The notes: generated by a model not told the origin, from the letters alone. Positions 10,087 through 20,620 are shown, numbered from the stretch's first letter. The stretch: DNA of 64,000 bases from Bisbaumannia pacifica (GCF_007989625.1 NZ_BJUK01000013.1:31722-95721), one strand, 5' to 3'. A program made the numbers and translations.

Positions 10087-10443
10087 ATGAAGCTGCGTCT
10101 AATGTTGTGGATCCTGGGCTGGCTGCTCAAGCGCGCCCTGCGCCGTAAGCCGGCCTTCCGCGAGTCCCTGAGCCAGGCCAGGGGGCTCGACTGGGGGATC
10201 GCCACCGAAGACCTCTCCATCGCCCGCTATTATCGGATGTCGCCCCGTGGCATCCAGACCGGCAAGGGATTGCCGGTGGATCTCGACCTGGAGCTACGCT
10301 TCGAGGACGAGGCCGCCGCCCTCAAGGTCCTGCGCAAACCGACCCAGCAGGCCTTCCTCGACGGCATGATGGCCGGTACCGTGCGCCTGGTCGGCGACTC
10401 CGCCGATCTCACCAAGTTGCAGAAACTGCTGAAGCACCTCTAA
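10087..10443 (+). CDS. Small SCP2-like hypothetical protein
   Basis: Conserved protein of 118 aa, recognised only tentatively. It starts with a short hydrophobic, basic stretch (residues 1-20). The C-terminal half (about 55-118) has the pattern of a sterol-carrier/lipid-binding domain: a hydrophobic strand LDLELRFEDEAAALKVLRK, then GMMAGTVRLVGD and a final amphipathic helix. Such proteins are often annotated as SCP2 sterol-binding-domain proteins; no function can be stated. The ATG follows AAGGAACGCC, and a possible terminator separates it from the HU gene. Confidence 0.65.
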   Translation: MKLRLMLWILGWLLKRALRRKPAFRESLSQARGLDWGIATEDLSIARYYRMSPRGIQTGKGLPVDLDLELRFEDEAAALKVLRKPTQQAFLDGMMAGTVRLVGDSADLTKLQKLLKHL

Positions 10444-10470
10444 TCGGCTGCGCCCGGAGCTTCCGGCGCG

Positions 10471-12552
10471 CTACACCTGCCCATAACGCCCAGCTTCATC
10501 CCCCAGCCAGCGCTGAATCAGCGGCTCGCTGGCCTCCGGGGCCTGTTCCAGCAGGGCCTTGGCCAGCTCGCCGACTCGTTCCAGCAGGTCGCGGTCCCGC
10601 TCCAGGTCGGCGATCTTCATCTGCGCCAGGCCGGTCTGGCGGGTGCCCAGCACCTCGCCGGGGCCGCGCAGCTCCAGGTCCTTCTCGGCGATACGGAAGC
10701 CATCGGTGGTCTCGCGCATCACCGCCAGGCGCTCCCGGGAGTGGGCCGACAGCGGCGGGTGGTAGAGCAACACGCAGAAGCTCTCGGTGGCGCCACGCCC
10801 TACCCGGCCGCGCAACTGGTGCAGCTGGGAGAGTCCCAGCCGCTCCGGGTTCTCGATGATCATCAGGCTGGCATTGGGCACGTCCACCCCCACCTCGATC
10901 ACCGTGGTGGCCACCAGCAGGTCCAGCTCGCCGGCCTTGAAGGCCGCCATCACCTCGGCCTTCTCCGCCGCCTTCATGCGCCCGTGGACCAGGCCGATGG
11001 CGAGTTCCGGGAGCTGCTCGGTGAGCTCGTCCCGGGTCGCCTCGGCGGCCTGGCACTGCAGCGCCTCGGACTCCTCGATCAGGGTACAGACCCAGTAGGC
11101 CTGGCGCCCCTCGGCGCAGGCATGGCGGATGCGCGCCACCACCTCCGGGCGGCGCTCGTCGGGCACCGCCACCGTTTGCACCGGGGTGCGCCCCGGGGGC
11201 AGTTCGTCGATCACCGACAGGTCCAGGTCGGCATAGGCGCTCATCGCCAGGGTGCGGGGGATCGGCGTGGCGGTCATCACCAGCTGGTGGGGCGTCAGGC
11301 CGGCGGCCTCGCCCTTCTCGCGCAGGGCCAGGCGCTGGTGGACGCCGAAGCGGTGCTGCTCGTCGATGATCGCCAGCCCCAGGCGCTGGAAGTGGACGTC
11401 GTCCTGGAAGAGGGCATGGGTGCCCACCACCAGTTGGGCGCGGCCATCCAGCAGCGCCGCCTTGGTGTCCAGGCGTGCCTTGCCCTTGAGCTTGCCGGCC
11501 AGCCAGGCCACCTCGATGCCCAGCGGCTCGAACCAGGCGCGGAAGGTGCGGAAGTGCTGCTCGGCGAGGATCTCGGTGGGCGCCATCACCGCCGCCTGGC
11601 AGCCGCCGGCGATGGCGGCGAGTGCCGCCAGGGCCGCCACCACCGTCTTGCCGGAGCCCACGTCGCCCTGCACCAGGCGCAGCATGGGCAGGGGGCGCTG
11701 CAGGTCGGCGGCGATCTCGTCGAGCACCCGGCGCTGGGCGCCGGTCAGGCTGAACGGCAGCTGGGCGACGAAGCGCGCCTGCAGGCCGCGGCCGGAGGGC
11801 AGTTCGGGGGCGCCATCGGCCTGGATGCGCAGGCGTACCTGGCGCAGGCTGAGCTGATGGGCCAGCAGCTCCTCCAGGGCCAGGCGGCGAATGGCCGGGT
11901 GGTGACCATCGGCCAGGCTGTCGAGATCGGCCTCCGGGGGCGGCTCATGCAGGGCATGCAGGCAGTGGCGCAGCTCCGGCAGGCCGAAACGCTCCCGCAG
12001 GGCCTCGGGGATCCAGTCGCGCAGGTCGTCGGGATGACGATCCAGCAGCGCCAGGGCCTGGCCGATCAGGGCCCGCAGCCGCGCCTGGTTGAGTCCCTCG
12101 GTGGTCGGGTAGATGGGCGTCAGGTGCTCCTCCACCGGGGCCTCGCCGCTGGCCAGCAGGCGGTACTCCGGGTGGTAGATCTCCAGGCCGGTGGCCCCGG
12201 CCCGGGCCTCGCCGAAGGCGCGCAGGGGCACCCCGGGGCGAAACTGCTGCTGCTGGGCCGGCGAGAAGTGGAAGAAGCGCAGGCTGATGATGCCGGAGCC
12301 ATCCTTGAGCCGCACCAGCAGGCTGCGGCGCCGCCCCTGAACCACGCTGGCGGCGGCCACCTCGCCCTCGATCACCGCCTCCTGGCCTGCCTTGAGGGTG
12401 CCCATGGGGGTGATGCGGGTGCGGTCCTGATAGCGCAGCGGCAGGTGGAAGAGCAGGTCCGCTAGGGTGGCGATACGCAGCCGGGCCAGCTTGGTGGCCA
12501 GCGCCTCGCCGACCCCCTTGAGCGCGGTGACCGGCTGCTGCAGCTCGTTCAT
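10471..12552 (-). CDS. recG: ATP-dependent DNA helicase RecG
   Basis: Branch-migration helicase of 693 aa that regresses stalled replication forks and processes Holliday junctions. It has an N-terminal OB/wedge domain (about 60-160), a superfamily 2 helicase core with Walker A GDVGSGKT, DEQHRFG box, MTATPIPRTLA motif III and motif VI QLHQLRGRVGRG, plus the RecG C-terminal FRIAEKDLELRGPGE block. I start at the ATG at 12552, which overlaps the oxyR stop by 4 bases (ATGA), rather than 21 bases further upstream. It is downstream of and translationally linked to oxyR. Confidence 0.97.
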   Translation of the reverse strand: MNELQQPVTALKGVGEALATKLARLRIATLADLLFHLPLRYQDRTRITPMGTLKAGQEAVIEGEVAAASVVQGRRRSLLVRLKDGSGIISLRFFHFSPAQQQQFRPGVPLRAFGEARAGATGLEIYHPEYRLLASGEAPVEEHLTPIYPTTEGLNQARLRALIGQALALLDRHPDDLRDWIPEALRERFGLPELRHCLHALHEPPPEADLDSLADGHHPAIRRLALEELLAHQLSLRQVRLRIQADGAPELPSGRGLQARFVAQLPFSLTGAQRRVLDEIAADLQRPLPMLRLVQGDVGSGKTVVAALAALAAIAGGCQAAVMAPTEILAEQHFRTFRAWFEPLGIEVAWLAGKLKGKARLDTKAALLDGRAQLVVGTHALFQDDVHFQRLGLAIIDEQHRFGVHQRLALREKGEAAGLTPHQLVMTATPIPRTLAMSAYADLDLSVIDELPPGRTPVQTVAVPDERRPEVVARIRHACAEGRQAYWVCTLIEESEALQCQAAEATRDELTEQLPELAIGLVHGRMKAAEKAEVMAAFKAGELDLLVATTVIEVGVDVPNASLMIIENPERLGLSQLHQLRGRVGRGATESFCVLLYHPPLSAHSRERLAVMRETTDGFRIAEKDLELRGPGEVLGTRQTGLAQMKIADLERDRDLLERVGELAKALLEQAPEASEPLIQRWLGDEAGRYGQV

Positions 12553-13463
12553 GAAGTCCGCCGCTGACGGCACTTGGCGATCGCCTCGGTGAGGGTATCG
12601 ATGGCCTTGGGCCGCGGAAAGCTGGCCCGCCAGGCGATGGCCACGGTGCGTGACGGCGCCGGATCGCTGAAGGGGCGACTCTCCACGCCCCCCTGCTCGT
12701 AGCGGCCGGTGCCGATGGCGGAGTGGGGTAGCACCGTCACCCCCAGCCGCGAGGCGACCATATAGCGGATGGTCTCCAGGGAGCCGCCCTCGGCGGTCAG
12801 GGTGTTGCTGGGGCTATTGAGCTTGGCGCTGATCGCCGGGCAGGCCTCGAGGATCTGGTCGCGGAAGCAGTGGCCCTCGCCGAGCAGCAGCAGGCGCTCG
12901 CCGAGCAGCTCCTCCTTGTCGATGCTGGCCTTCTCGGTCCAGGGATGGCTGGCCGGCATCAGCACCTCGAACTCTTCGTCATACAGGCGCTTGGTCAGCA
13001 CATCGGTCTCGGTGAAAGGCAGCGAGATGATGATGGCGTCCAGCTCGCCGCTACGCAGCTTGCGGCGCAGGGTGGCGGTGAAGCCCTCCTCGATGTAGAG
13101 CGGCATCTGGGGGGCGCTGCGGGCCAGTTCGGGAATCAGGTCGGGAAACAGGTAGGGACCGATGGTGTAGATGGCGCCGATACGCAGCGGGCTCGCCAAC
13201 TGGTCCTTGCCGGCATTGGCCAGCTCCCGGATCACGCTGCTCTGCTCCAGCACCCGCTGGGCCTGTTCGACGATGCGCTCGCCCAGGGGGGTGACCTGCA
13301 CCGTGGACTTGGAGCGCTCGAAGAGGGGCACGCCCAGCTCCTCCTCGAGCTTCTTCACCGCCACCGACAGGGTCGGCTGGGAGACGTGGCAGCGCTCGGC
13401 GGCGCGCCCGAAATGGCGCTCCTGGGCCAAGGTTACGATGTAGCGGAGTTCTGTTAGAGTCAT
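12549..13463 (-). CDS. oxyR: Peroxide-sensing LysR regulator OxyR
   Basis: LysR-type activator of 304 aa controlling hydrogen-peroxide defence. The N-terminal winged helix spans residues 1-60 (AAERCHVSQPTLS). The two redox cysteines fall at residues 199 and 208 (HCFRDQILEAC), the same numbering as E. coli OxyR, so the disulfide switch is intact. It precedes recG with a 4-base overlap, an arrangement also known in Pseudomonas. It is divergent from the SDR-family gene with a 78-base shared promoter region. Confidence 0.96.
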   Translation of the reverse strand: MTLTELRYIVTLAQERHFGRAAERCHVSQPTLSVAVKKLEEELGVPLFERSKSTVQVTPLGERIVEQAQRVLEQSSVIRELANAGKDQLASPLRIGAIYTIGPYLFPDLIPELARSAPQMPLYIEEGFTATLRRKLRSGELDAIIISLPFTETDVLTKRLYDEEFEVLMPASHPWTEKASIDKEELLGERLLLLGEGHCFRDQILEACPAISAKLNSPSNTLTAEGGSLETIRYMVASRLGVTVLPHSAIGTGRYEQGGVESRPFSDPAPSRTVAIAWRASFPRPKAIDTLTEAIAKCRQRRTS

Positions 13464-13541
13464 GATGGTGCCTCGGCGGCATCCTCTCGGGGCAGTAATG
13501 TGTTATCCGATAGGGACTTTTTATCAAGGGGCAAGGGAAAG

Positions 13542-14420
13542 GTGAAGAAAACAACGACATTGATCGTCGGTTGCGGCGATATCGGCATCACCCTGGCACG
13601 GCAACTCAAGGCCCAAGGCACGAGCGTCACCGGCGTGCGGCGCCGCCCGGAGGCACTGACCGAGGCGGGCATCGCCGCGGTGGCCGCGGACGTCCAGGAT
13701 GCCGAGAGCCTGGCGGCCCTGCCAGACGCCGAGGTGGTGGTCTATGTGATCAGCGCCGACCGTTTCGAGGAGGAGGCCTACCGGGCCGCCTACCCGGACG
13801 GGCTCAAGGCGGTGCTGGCCGAGTATGCCGGCCGCAAGCGGCCGCCTAAGCGGGTCTTCTTCGTCTCGTCCACCAGCGTCTATGCCCAGCAGGCCGGCGA
13901 GACCGTGGACGAGCACAGCGAGGTGGTGCCCCATGGCTTCTCGGGGCAGCTGATGCTGGAGGCGGAGCAGGCGCTGCTGGCCCATGACCTGCCGGGCACC
14001 GTGGTGCGCTTCTCCGGCATCTATGGGCCGGGACGTGATCGCCTGATTCGCCAGGTCCGCGAGGGGCGCATCGCGCCGGCCAGCCCGGCGATGTACTCCA
14101 ACCGTATCCATCGTGACGATTGCACCGGGGTGCTGGCCCACCTGATCGACCTGGCCCTGGCCGACCAGCCCCTGGAGCCGCTCTACCTGGCCTCCGACTG
14201 CGAGCCGGCGCCGCTGCACGAGGTGATGCAGTGGCTGGCCGACAAGCTCAGGGTGGAGCCCAGCCAGGTGATTCAGTCGCCGTTGCGGCGCCGGGCCAGC
14301 AAGCGCTGCGACAACGCCCTGCTGCTCGAGAGCGGCTACCGCTTCCGCTACCCCAGCTTCCGCGAGGGCTATGCCCAGGTGCTGGAGGCGGGCGGTTTCC
14401 TGCCGACCAAGAAGGGCTGA
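13542..14420 (+). CDS. SDR-family NAD-dependent epimerase/dehydratase-like protein (YeeZ type)
   Basis: Extended short-chain dehydrogenase-like protein of 292 aa. It has the N-terminal nucleotide-binding motif GCGDIG (about residues 8-13), a strand ending in FFVSSTSVYAQQ near 105-117 where the SDR serine lies, and a FSGIYGPGRDRLI block near 165-178. It resembles YeeZ-type proteins of unknown substrate. I choose the GTG at 13542, preceded by GGGAAAG; a longer start at 13500 lacks a ribosome site. It is divergent from oxyR, so an OxyR effect on it is possible but not shown. Confidence 0.8.
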   Translation: MKKTTTLIVGCGDIGITLARQLKAQGTSVTGVRRRPEALTEAGIAAVAADVQDAESLAALPDAEVVVYVISADRFEEEAYRAAYPDGLKAVLAEYAGRKRPPKRVFFVSSTSVYAQQAGETVDEHSEVVPHGFSGQLMLEAEQALLAHDLPGTVVRFSGIYGPGRDRLIRQVREGRIAPASPAMYSNRIHRDDCTGVLAHLIDLALADQPLEPLYLASDCEPAPLHEVMQWLADKLRVEPSQVIQSPLRRRASKRCDNALLLESGYRFRYPSFREGYAQVLEAGGFLPTKKG

Positions 14421-14500
14421 TTACCAAGCCAGGCGGTAGTTCAGGGAGTAGACCTCGAAGCCGCCGACTGGAGAGCGGCCTTTTTCTGGCCTGACGAGAC
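14421..14500 (-). pseudogene. Decayed second 3' end of pagL
   Basis: Bases 14428-14463 repeat 14508-14543 (the end of intact pagL) with 2 mismatches in 36. On the minus strand the copy reads GFEVYSLNYRLAW then TAA, against GFEVYSLNYRLAL then TGA in pagL. Weaker similarity seems to continue to about 14500. It looks like the remnant of a tandem duplicate or a replaced tail. Its terminal Trp is the aromatic residue usual for outer-membrane barrels. Confidence 0.6.
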
Positions 14501-15007
14501 TCAGAGCGCCAGGCGGTAGTTTAGGGAATAGACCTCGAAGCCGTCATTGGGCCGCTTTATCCGCCCATTCGAGTAGTGAATGGCGCTGAGGCCCAGTTCG
14601 CCGCCATGGGCCAGTCGCCATCCCGCCGCCAGCCGGTTCTCGAACTGGAAGGCAGTGGAGAGCTCCCGGGACTCCAGGCGCGTCTCAAGGAAGAGCCCGG
14701 CGCCGAGTCCCGCCTCCAGATAGGCCCCGCCGGGCGCGCCCAGGTCGTAACGGAAGGCCGGCGTCACCACCCAGGCGGCGTTATCGTCCGCATCATCGCC
14801 GGGCAGCAGCAGCACCCCCGTGGCCAGGCGCAAGTCGAGGCGCGGATGCCAGCGGCTAAGGTCGAATTCCTGATCCAGGGTCAGGCGTAGCGCCGGCGTG
14901 CTCTCGCTGGTATAGCCGAGGCCGACGTTCAGATCGGCCGGGGCCGGCGCGCTCAGTGCCAGCAGGGCCACGGCGAAGCCGGCTCCTAGTGCATGATGTC
15001 TTGGCAT
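14501..15007 (-). CDS. pagL: Lipid A 3-O-deacylase PagL
   Basis: Outer-membrane beta-barrel enzyme (168 aa) that removes the 3-O acyl chain from lipid A. It has a signal peptide (about residues 1-24, ending APAPA) and alternating strands thereafter. The C-terminal PagL active-site region AIHYSNGRIKRPNDGFE supplies the catalytic His and Ser (HYS) and the downstream Glu. I start at the ATG at 15007, after GGGAGAGGGAAC. The last residue is Leu, not the Phe/Trp normally needed for barrel assembly; a partial copy downstream ends in Trp. Confidence 0.85.
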   Translation of the reverse strand: MPRHHALGAGFAVALLALSAPAPADLNVGLGYTSESTPALRLTLDQEFDLSRWHPRLDLRLATGVLLLPGDDADDNAAWVVTPAFRYDLGAPGGAYLEAGLGAGLFLETRLESRELSTAFQFENRLAAGWRLAHGGELGLSAIHYSNGRIKRPNDGFEVYSLNYRLAL

Positions 15008-15033
15008 GTTCCCTCTCCCCCTCGGCGGCAATA

Positions 15034-15564
15034 TCAGTGCCGGCCACTGCTGGCCAGGCCACGGTATCGGTGGCGTCCTCCTTCGGCCACCGACTGAACC
15101 AGCTCGATTCCAGTGTAGTGCCAGTCGAGGCGAGGGCGGGGCAGCCTGGCCAGGACGCAGGGATCACGTTTCTCCGGGGCGGCGTGACGCAGCAGGGTGA
15201 CATGGGGCAGGAAGGGGCGCCGGGGCGGCGCGAAGCCCAGCGGCGTCAGGGCCTGCCAGAGGTCGCGGTGGAGCGACTCCAAAGGAGGGCAGGGGCGGCT
15301 CGAGCCGAGCCAGACGATGCCGCCATGGGGGAAGCTGCCATAGCGATCCGCAGACCAGCTACCAGCGGGGCAGGGGAACGCCTCGGTGAGCCGAATCAGG
15401 GCGTCGAGGCGGGACTCGGGCACCTCCCCGAGGAAGGCCAGGGTCAGGTGCAGTGAGGCGCGAGGGGTGGCACGCCCGCCGCAGTGGCGGCGGGCCTGCT
15501 CGGCCAGGGCGGCGAGGCGCTCGCCGAGGGCCGGGTCGGGGCGCAGGGCGAAGAAGAGCCGCAC
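15034..15564 (-). CDS. thpR: RNA 2',3'-cyclic phosphodiesterase ThpR (LigT family)
   Basis: Member of the 2H phosphoesterase superfamily, 176 aa, historically called 2'-5' RNA ligase. Both catalytic HxT motifs are present: HLTLAFLG near residues 39-46 and HVTLLRHA near 128-135. The start is a GTG giving MRLFFALRPD, the usual family N-terminus. It lies 11 bases downstream of ridA and 26 bases upstream of pagL, all on the minus strand. The cellular substrate is not known. Confidence 0.88.
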   Translation of the reverse strand: MRLFFALRPDPALGERLAALAEQARRHCGGRATPRASLHLTLAFLGEVPESRLDALIRLTEAFPCPAGSWSADRYGSFPHGGIVWLGSSRPCPPLESLHRDLWQALTPLGFAPPRRPFLPHVTLLRHAAPEKRDPCVLARLPRPRLDWHYTGIELVQSVAEGGRHRYRGLASSGRH

Positions 15565-15575
15565 GCCGGGTCGGC

Positions 15576-15965
15576 TCAGTCGCCGATGACCATCACCGCT
15601 TCGGCCTCTACCTGGCTGCCCTTGGGCAGGGCCTTGACGCCCACCGCGGCACGGGCCGGGAAGGGGGCGCTGAAGAACTCCTCCATCACCTGGTTGACGA
15701 TGGCGAAGTTGCCGAGGTCGACCAGGTAGAGGTTGATCTTGACGATCTCGCCCAGGGAGCCGGCGGCTTCCTCGCAGACCGCCTTGAGGTTGGTGAAGAC
15801 CTGGCGGGCCTGGGCCTCGAAGTCATCGGAGACCAGCTCCATGGTGGCCGGGTCCAGGGGGATCTGGCCGGACAGGTAGACAGTGTTGCCGGCCTTGATG
15901 GCCTGGGAGTAGGGGCCGATGGCGGCGGGTGCCTTGTCGGTGTTGATCACGGCCTTGTTGCTCAT
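15576..15965 (-). CDS. ridA: 2-iminobutanoate/2-iminopropanoate deaminase RidA
   Basis: Trimeric enzyme of 129 aa that hydrolyses reactive enamine/imine intermediates released by PLP enzymes. The family signature is seen: N-terminal [18 protein letters not shown], and the C-terminal [20 protein letters not shown] with the conserved Arg that binds the carboxylate. It lies downstream of spoT, as in many gammaproteobacteria, but a strong terminator separates them. Confidence 0.95.
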   Translation of the reverse strand: MSNKAVINTDKAPAAIGPYSQAIKAGNTVYLSGQIPLDPATMELVSDDFEAQARQVFTNLKAVCEEAAGSLGEIVKINLYLVDLGNFAIVNQVMEEFFSAPFPARAAVGVKALPKGSQVEAEAVMVIGD

Positions 15966-15993
15966 GGTGGTGTCCTCGCTGTGGTTGTGTAGG

Positions 15994-16032
15994 AAAAAGC
16001 GGGCCCCGCCGCCCGGCAGGGGCGGCGGGGCC
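15994..16032 (-). terminator. Rho-independent terminator of the gmk-rpoZ-spoT transcript
   Basis: A perfect 13-bp GC stem (16002-16014 with 16020-16032) and 5-base loop is followed on the minus strand by CGCTTTTTCC, a proper U tract. It lies between spoT and ridA. Confidence 0.88.
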
Positions 16033-16044
16033 GGAGGTTGTCGA

Positions 16045-18183
16045 TCAATTGCGGACGCGGCCGACGCGGCCCACCTGGGGCAGGTTGCGAATCCGCTTGA
16101 TGATGCGCGCCAGATGGATCCGGTCGCGTACCGCCAGGGTCAGGTTGACGATGGCCAGGCGCGCATCGCGCTCCTCGATGCCGATGCGCTCGATATTGGC
16201 ATCGGCATCGGTGACCAGGCTGGCCAGCTCCGCCACCAGGCCGCGCCGGGTCTCCATCTCGATGCGCAGCGCCACCGGGAAGTCCTCGGCGATAGTCTCC
16301 GACCATTCCAGGGGGAAGAGCTTTTCCGGTTCCCCCTTGAGGTCGTTCAGATTGCGACAGTCGGCGCGGTGTACCACGATGCCCTTGCCCACCGAGAGGT
16401 GGCCCAGCACCGGGTCGCCGGGCAGCGGGTGACAGCAGCGGGCGAACTTGATCACCATGCCCTCGGCGCCGCTGATCACCACCGGGCTGTTGCCCTGGGC
16501 GGCTCGGGGAGCTCGGGGCGCCTCGCGCCCCTCCGGCAGGGCCTCCACCAGTTGGCGGGCCAGCGCATAGGCCATGCGGGTCCCCAGGCCGATGGATTCC
16601 AGCAGCTCGTCCTCGTGCTTGACCGACAGCGTCTCCAGTTGGGCGGCCAGGTGCCCCTCCGGCAGCTCCTCGAGACTGGTCTCGAAATCCGCCAGCGCCT
16701 TGTTGAGCAGGCGCCGGCCGAGCTGCACCGATTCGGTATGCTGCTGGTGCTTGAGGGCGTGGCGAATCGCCGAGCGCGCCTTGGCGGTGACCACGAAGGA
16801 GAGCCAGGTGGTATTGGGCTTGGCCCCCGGGGCGGTGATGATCTCCAGGGTCTGACCGCTCTCCAGCCGGGTGGAGAGCGGTGCCAGGTGACGATCGATG
16901 CGGCAGGCGATACAGCTGTTGCCGATATCGGTGTGCACGCTGTAGGCGAAGTCGATCACCGTGGCCCCCTGGGGCAGCTCCATGATGTCGCCCTTGGGGG
17001 TGAAGACGTAGATATCGTCGGGGAAGAGGTCGTTCTTGACGTGCTCGATGAACTCCAGCGAGTCACCGGCGTGACGCTGCATCTCCAGCAGCCCCTTGAC
17101 CCACTGCCGGGCCCGGGCGTGGCTGCCCTCGGCGATGGGGTGATCGGTCTGACCGGCCTTGTAGAGCCAGTGGGCGGCGATGCCGTTGTTGGCCATGGCC
17201 TCCATCTCGCGGGTGCGGATCTGCACCTCGATGGGCATGCCGCCGGCGCCGAACAGGGTGGTGTGCAGGCTCTGGTAGCCGTTGGCCTTGGGGATGGCGA
17301 TATAGTCCTTGAAGCGCCCCGGGACCGGCTTGTAGAGGTTGTGCACCACGCCGAGGATGCGGTAGCAGCTGTCGACGCTGTCGGTGATGATGCGGAAGCC
17401 GAAGACGTCCATGATCTCGGCGAAGGATTTCCGCTGATCGCGCATCTTGCGGTAGATGGAGAGCAGGTGCTTCTGGCGTCCCACCACGTTGCCGGCCAGG
17501 CCCTCGTCGTCCAGACACTGCTGGAGGCTGGTCTGCAACTGGCGAATCGCCGAGCGGCGATGTCCCCGGGCCTTGCTCACCGCCCGCTTGATGCGCTCGG
17601 CGCGCATCGGGTAGATGGCCTGGAAGGAGAGGTCCTCCAGCTCCACGCGGATGGTGTTGATGCCCAGCCGGCTGGCCACGCGGGCGTAGATCTCCAGGGT
17701 CTCGCGGGCGATGCGGCGCTTCTTCTCCGGGCGCAGGGCGCCCAGGGTGCGCATGTTGTGCAGCCGATCGGCGAGCTTGACGATGATCACCCGGATATCC
17801 TGGGACATCGCCAGCACCATCTTCTGGAAGTTCTCCGCCTGGGCCACCGCCTTGTCCTCGAAGGCGATCTGGGTCAGCTTGGAGACGCCGTCGACCAGCT
17901 CCGCCACCGGCTCGCCGAACTGGGCGGCCAGGGCATCCTTGGGCACGCCGGTATCCTCGATGACGTCATGCAGCATGGCGGCCATCAGGCTCTGATGGTC
18001 CATGTGCATATTGGCGAGGATATTGGCCACCGCCAGGGGGTGGGTCACATAGGGCTCGCCGGAGCGGCGACGCTGACCGTCGTGGGCCTGCTCGGCGTAA
18101 TAGAAGGCGCGCTTGACCTGCTGGACTTCCTCGGCAGGAAGGTAGCTGCCGAGGCGGTCGGCCAGGTCGTCGATGGTAAACAT
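16045..18183 (-). CDS. spoT: Bifunctional (p)ppGpp synthetase/hydrolase SpoT
   Basis: Stringent-response enzyme of 712 aa that makes and degrades (p)ppGpp. The N-terminal HD hydrolase domain is intact (HDVIED near residue 68), so it is SpoT rather than RelA. The synthetase domain follows (about 200-350, with [21 protein letters not shown] and EVQIRT), then the TGS domain (about 390-450, [22 protein letters not shown]) and a C-terminal ACT domain. The start at 18183 is the family N-terminus [11 protein letters not shown]. It is downstream of rpoZ in the conserved gmk-rpoZ-spoT order. Confidence 0.97.
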   Translation of the reverse strand: MFTIDDLADRLGSYLPAEEVQQVKRAFYYAEQAHDGQRRRSGEPYVTHPLAVANILANMHMDHQSLMAAMLHDVIEDTGVPKDALAAQFGEPVAELVDGVSKLTQIAFEDKAVAQAENFQKMVLAMSQDIRVIIVKLADRLHNMRTLGALRPEKKRRIARETLEIYARVASRLGINTIRVELEDLSFQAIYPMRAERIKRAVSKARGHRRSAIRQLQTSLQQCLDDEGLAGNVVGRQKHLLSIYRKMRDQRKSFAEIMDVFGFRIITDSVDSCYRILGVVHNLYKPVPGRFKDYIAIPKANGYQSLHTTLFGAGGMPIEVQIRTREMEAMANNGIAAHWLYKAGQTDHPIAEGSHARARQWVKGLLEMQRHAGDSLEFIEHVKNDLFPDDIYVFTPKGDIMELPQGATVIDFAYSVHTDIGNSCIACRIDRHLAPLSTRLESGQTLEIITAPGAKPNTTWLSFVVTAKARSAIRHALKHQQHTESVQLGRRLLNKALADFETSLEELPEGHLAAQLETLSVKHEDELLESIGLGTRMAYALARQLVEALPEGREAPRAPRAAQGNSPVVISGAEGMVIKFARCCHPLPGDPVLGHLSVGKGIVVHRADCRNLNDLKGEPEKLFPLEWSETIAEDFPVALRIEMETRRGLVAELASLVTDADANIERIGIEERDARLAIVNLTLAVRDRIHLARIIKRIRNLPQVGRVGRVRN

Positions 18184-18236
18184 GGGCGCGCCTTATTGCT
18201 GCGAAGGGAAGGAAGACACGAGGAACGGCGTCGCCG

Positions 18237-18491
18237 TTACTCGCCGTAGCCTGCTTCCGCTTCCGGCCGCGGGCGTACCGGCGCCTCCACCGGTTCGTTG
18301 AGCACCTGGTCGTCGATCTTGCCGGCGGCGATCTCGCGCAGGGCCATCACGGTGGGCTTGTCGTTGTCCCAGGGCAGCAGGGCATCACGGGAACCGCGGG
18401 CCAGCTGACGGGCGCGCTGGGTGGAGATCATCACCAGCTTGAAACGGTTTTCCACGTGATCCAGACAATCTTCAACGGTAACTCGCGCCAT
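18237..18491 (-). CDS. rpoZ: RNA polymerase omega subunit
   Basis: Small subunit (84 aa) that helps assemble and stabilise the beta' subunit of RNA polymerase. The N-terminus [20 protein letters not shown] and the RARQLARG helix are characteristic. I start at the ATG at 18491; the frame stays open upstream but overlaps the gmk end and has no family similarity. It lies 64 bases downstream of gmk and 53 bases upstream of spoT. Confidence 0.97.
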   Translation of the reverse strand: MARVTVEDCLDHVENRFKLVMISTQRARQLARGSRDALLPWDNDKPTVMALREIAAGKIDDQVLNEPVEAPVRPRPEAEAGYGE

Positions 18492-18555
18492 GAACGGTAT
18501 CCTGATGTTGCACTGCCGGCGTGTGCGCGGCGTGTATTCGGGGGGACAAAAAAGT

Positions 18556-19276
<721 letters not shown>

Positions 19277-19294
19277 GGCCCGCCGGTGCCCGGC

Positions 19295-20500
19295 TCAGGG
19301 CGTCCCGGGCGCGGGGACGGCGGCGCGTCGCTCCAGGCGACGCCCGACCAGGAAAACCCCCAGGCCGCCGGCGGCCAGCGCCGCGCCGACCAGGCCGCTG
19401 GCAGACCACACCGCCCCGGCCTGGATCACCAGTGCCGCCAGCCAGGCGCCCAGGGCGTTGGCGCAGTTGAAGGCGGCGTGGTTCATCGAGGCGGCCATGG
19501 TCTGGGCATCGCCGGCCACGTCCATCAGGCGGGTCTGCAGCGCCGGCCCCAGGGCCATGCTGGTGCCCACCAGGCCGACGAACAGCAGCCCGGTGACCAG
19601 GTGGTTGGCGGCGAAATAGAAGCCGCCCTGGACCAGCAGGCACCATAGCAGGATGCCCGGGATCGCCCGGTTCAGGTCGCGGTCGGCGGCCCGGGCGCCT
19701 ACCAGGTTGCCGGCGATGGTGCCGACCCCGAAGATCGCCAGCGCCAGGGGGCCCAGGGTCTCGCGCATGCCGGCCTGGCTGGCCAGGGTCGGCATCACGT
19801 AGCTGAACACCGCGAACATGCCGCCGAAGCCGATGCTGGCGATGCCCAGGGTGATCAACACCCGGGGCTTGGCCAGGGCGGAGAGCTCGCGGCGCGGACT
19901 GGCGGTGGCGTCACGTGGCTGGGGCGGGACCCAGAGGCGAATCAGCGCCGCGGTGGTCAGGGCGATCCCGCCGACGCCGACGAAGGCGCTGGGCCAGCCC
20001 AGCCACTGGCCCAGCCAGGTGGCCAGCGGGGCCCCGGCCAGGATGGCGCCGGTCAGGCCCAGCATCACCCGGCCGATGGCCCGGGCGCGCTGGTCGACGG
20101 GCACCGCCGCCGCGGCGACTAGGGCGGCGACGCCGAAGTAGGCGCCGTGGGGCAGGCCGGCCAGGAAACGCAGGCCGACGAAGGGCCAGAAGGTCGTCGC
20201 CAGGGCGCTGGCGATATTGCCCACGGCAAACACCAGCATCAGGGCGATCAGCAGGGTGCGGCGCGGCACCCGGGCGGCCAGGGCGGCGATCAGCGGGGCT
20301 CCCACCACCACGCCCAGGGCATAACTGGAGATGGCATAGCCCACCTCGGCGGTGGCCACCTGCAGGTCGGCGGCGACCCGCGGCATCAGGCCCATGATCA
20401 CGAACTCGCTGGTACCGATGCCGAAGCCGCCCAGGGCCAGGGCGAATTCGGCTAGCCGGGGGTGGCGCGCCGCGGTGGGGGAAGGGGCGGGTGACGTCAT
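19295..20500 (-). CDS. MFS transporter, DHA1 type (sugar/drug efflux-like)
   Basis: Twelve-helix inner-membrane secondary transporter, 401 aa. It has the N-terminal GIGTSEFVIMGLMPRVAADL block of the AraJ/YdhP/Cml-like DHA1 subgroup, the motif A equivalent between helices 2 and 3 (RVPRRTLL) and the GLPHGAYFG helix-5 block. Members export arabinose, drugs or purine nucleosides; the substrate here cannot be told. It lies between gmk and glutaminase on the same strand, at the edge of a block that interrupts the usual gmk-yicC neighbourhood. Confidence 0.85.
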   Translation of the reverse strand: MTSPAPSPTAARHPRLAEFALALGGFGIGTSEFVIMGLMPRVAADLQVATAEVGYAISSYALGVVVGAPLIAALAARVPRRTLLIALMLVFAVGNIASALATTFWPFVGLRFLAGLPHGAYFGVAALVAAAAVPVDQRARAIGRVMLGLTGAILAGAPLATWLGQWLGWPSAFVGVGGIALTTAALIRLWVPPQPRDATASPRRELSALAKPRVLITLGIASIGFGGMFAVFSYVMPTLASQAGMRETLGPLALAIFGVGTIAGNLVGARAADRDLNRAIPGILLWCLLVQGGFYFAANHLVTGLLFVGLVGTSMALGPALQTRLMDVAGDAQTMAASMNHAAFNCANALGAWLAALVIQAGAVWSASGLVGAALAAGGLGVFLVGRRLERRAAVPAPGTP

Positions 20501-20620
20501 GAAGCCTCCAGAAAAGCGAACGACTCCGGCGGCGGGCCGGAGTCGCGTAGTAATAATACGAAAGTATAGGGCAAAGACGATTAGGAGGCGAATCGTCCGC
20601 CGGTCACAGCAGGCCGCCTA

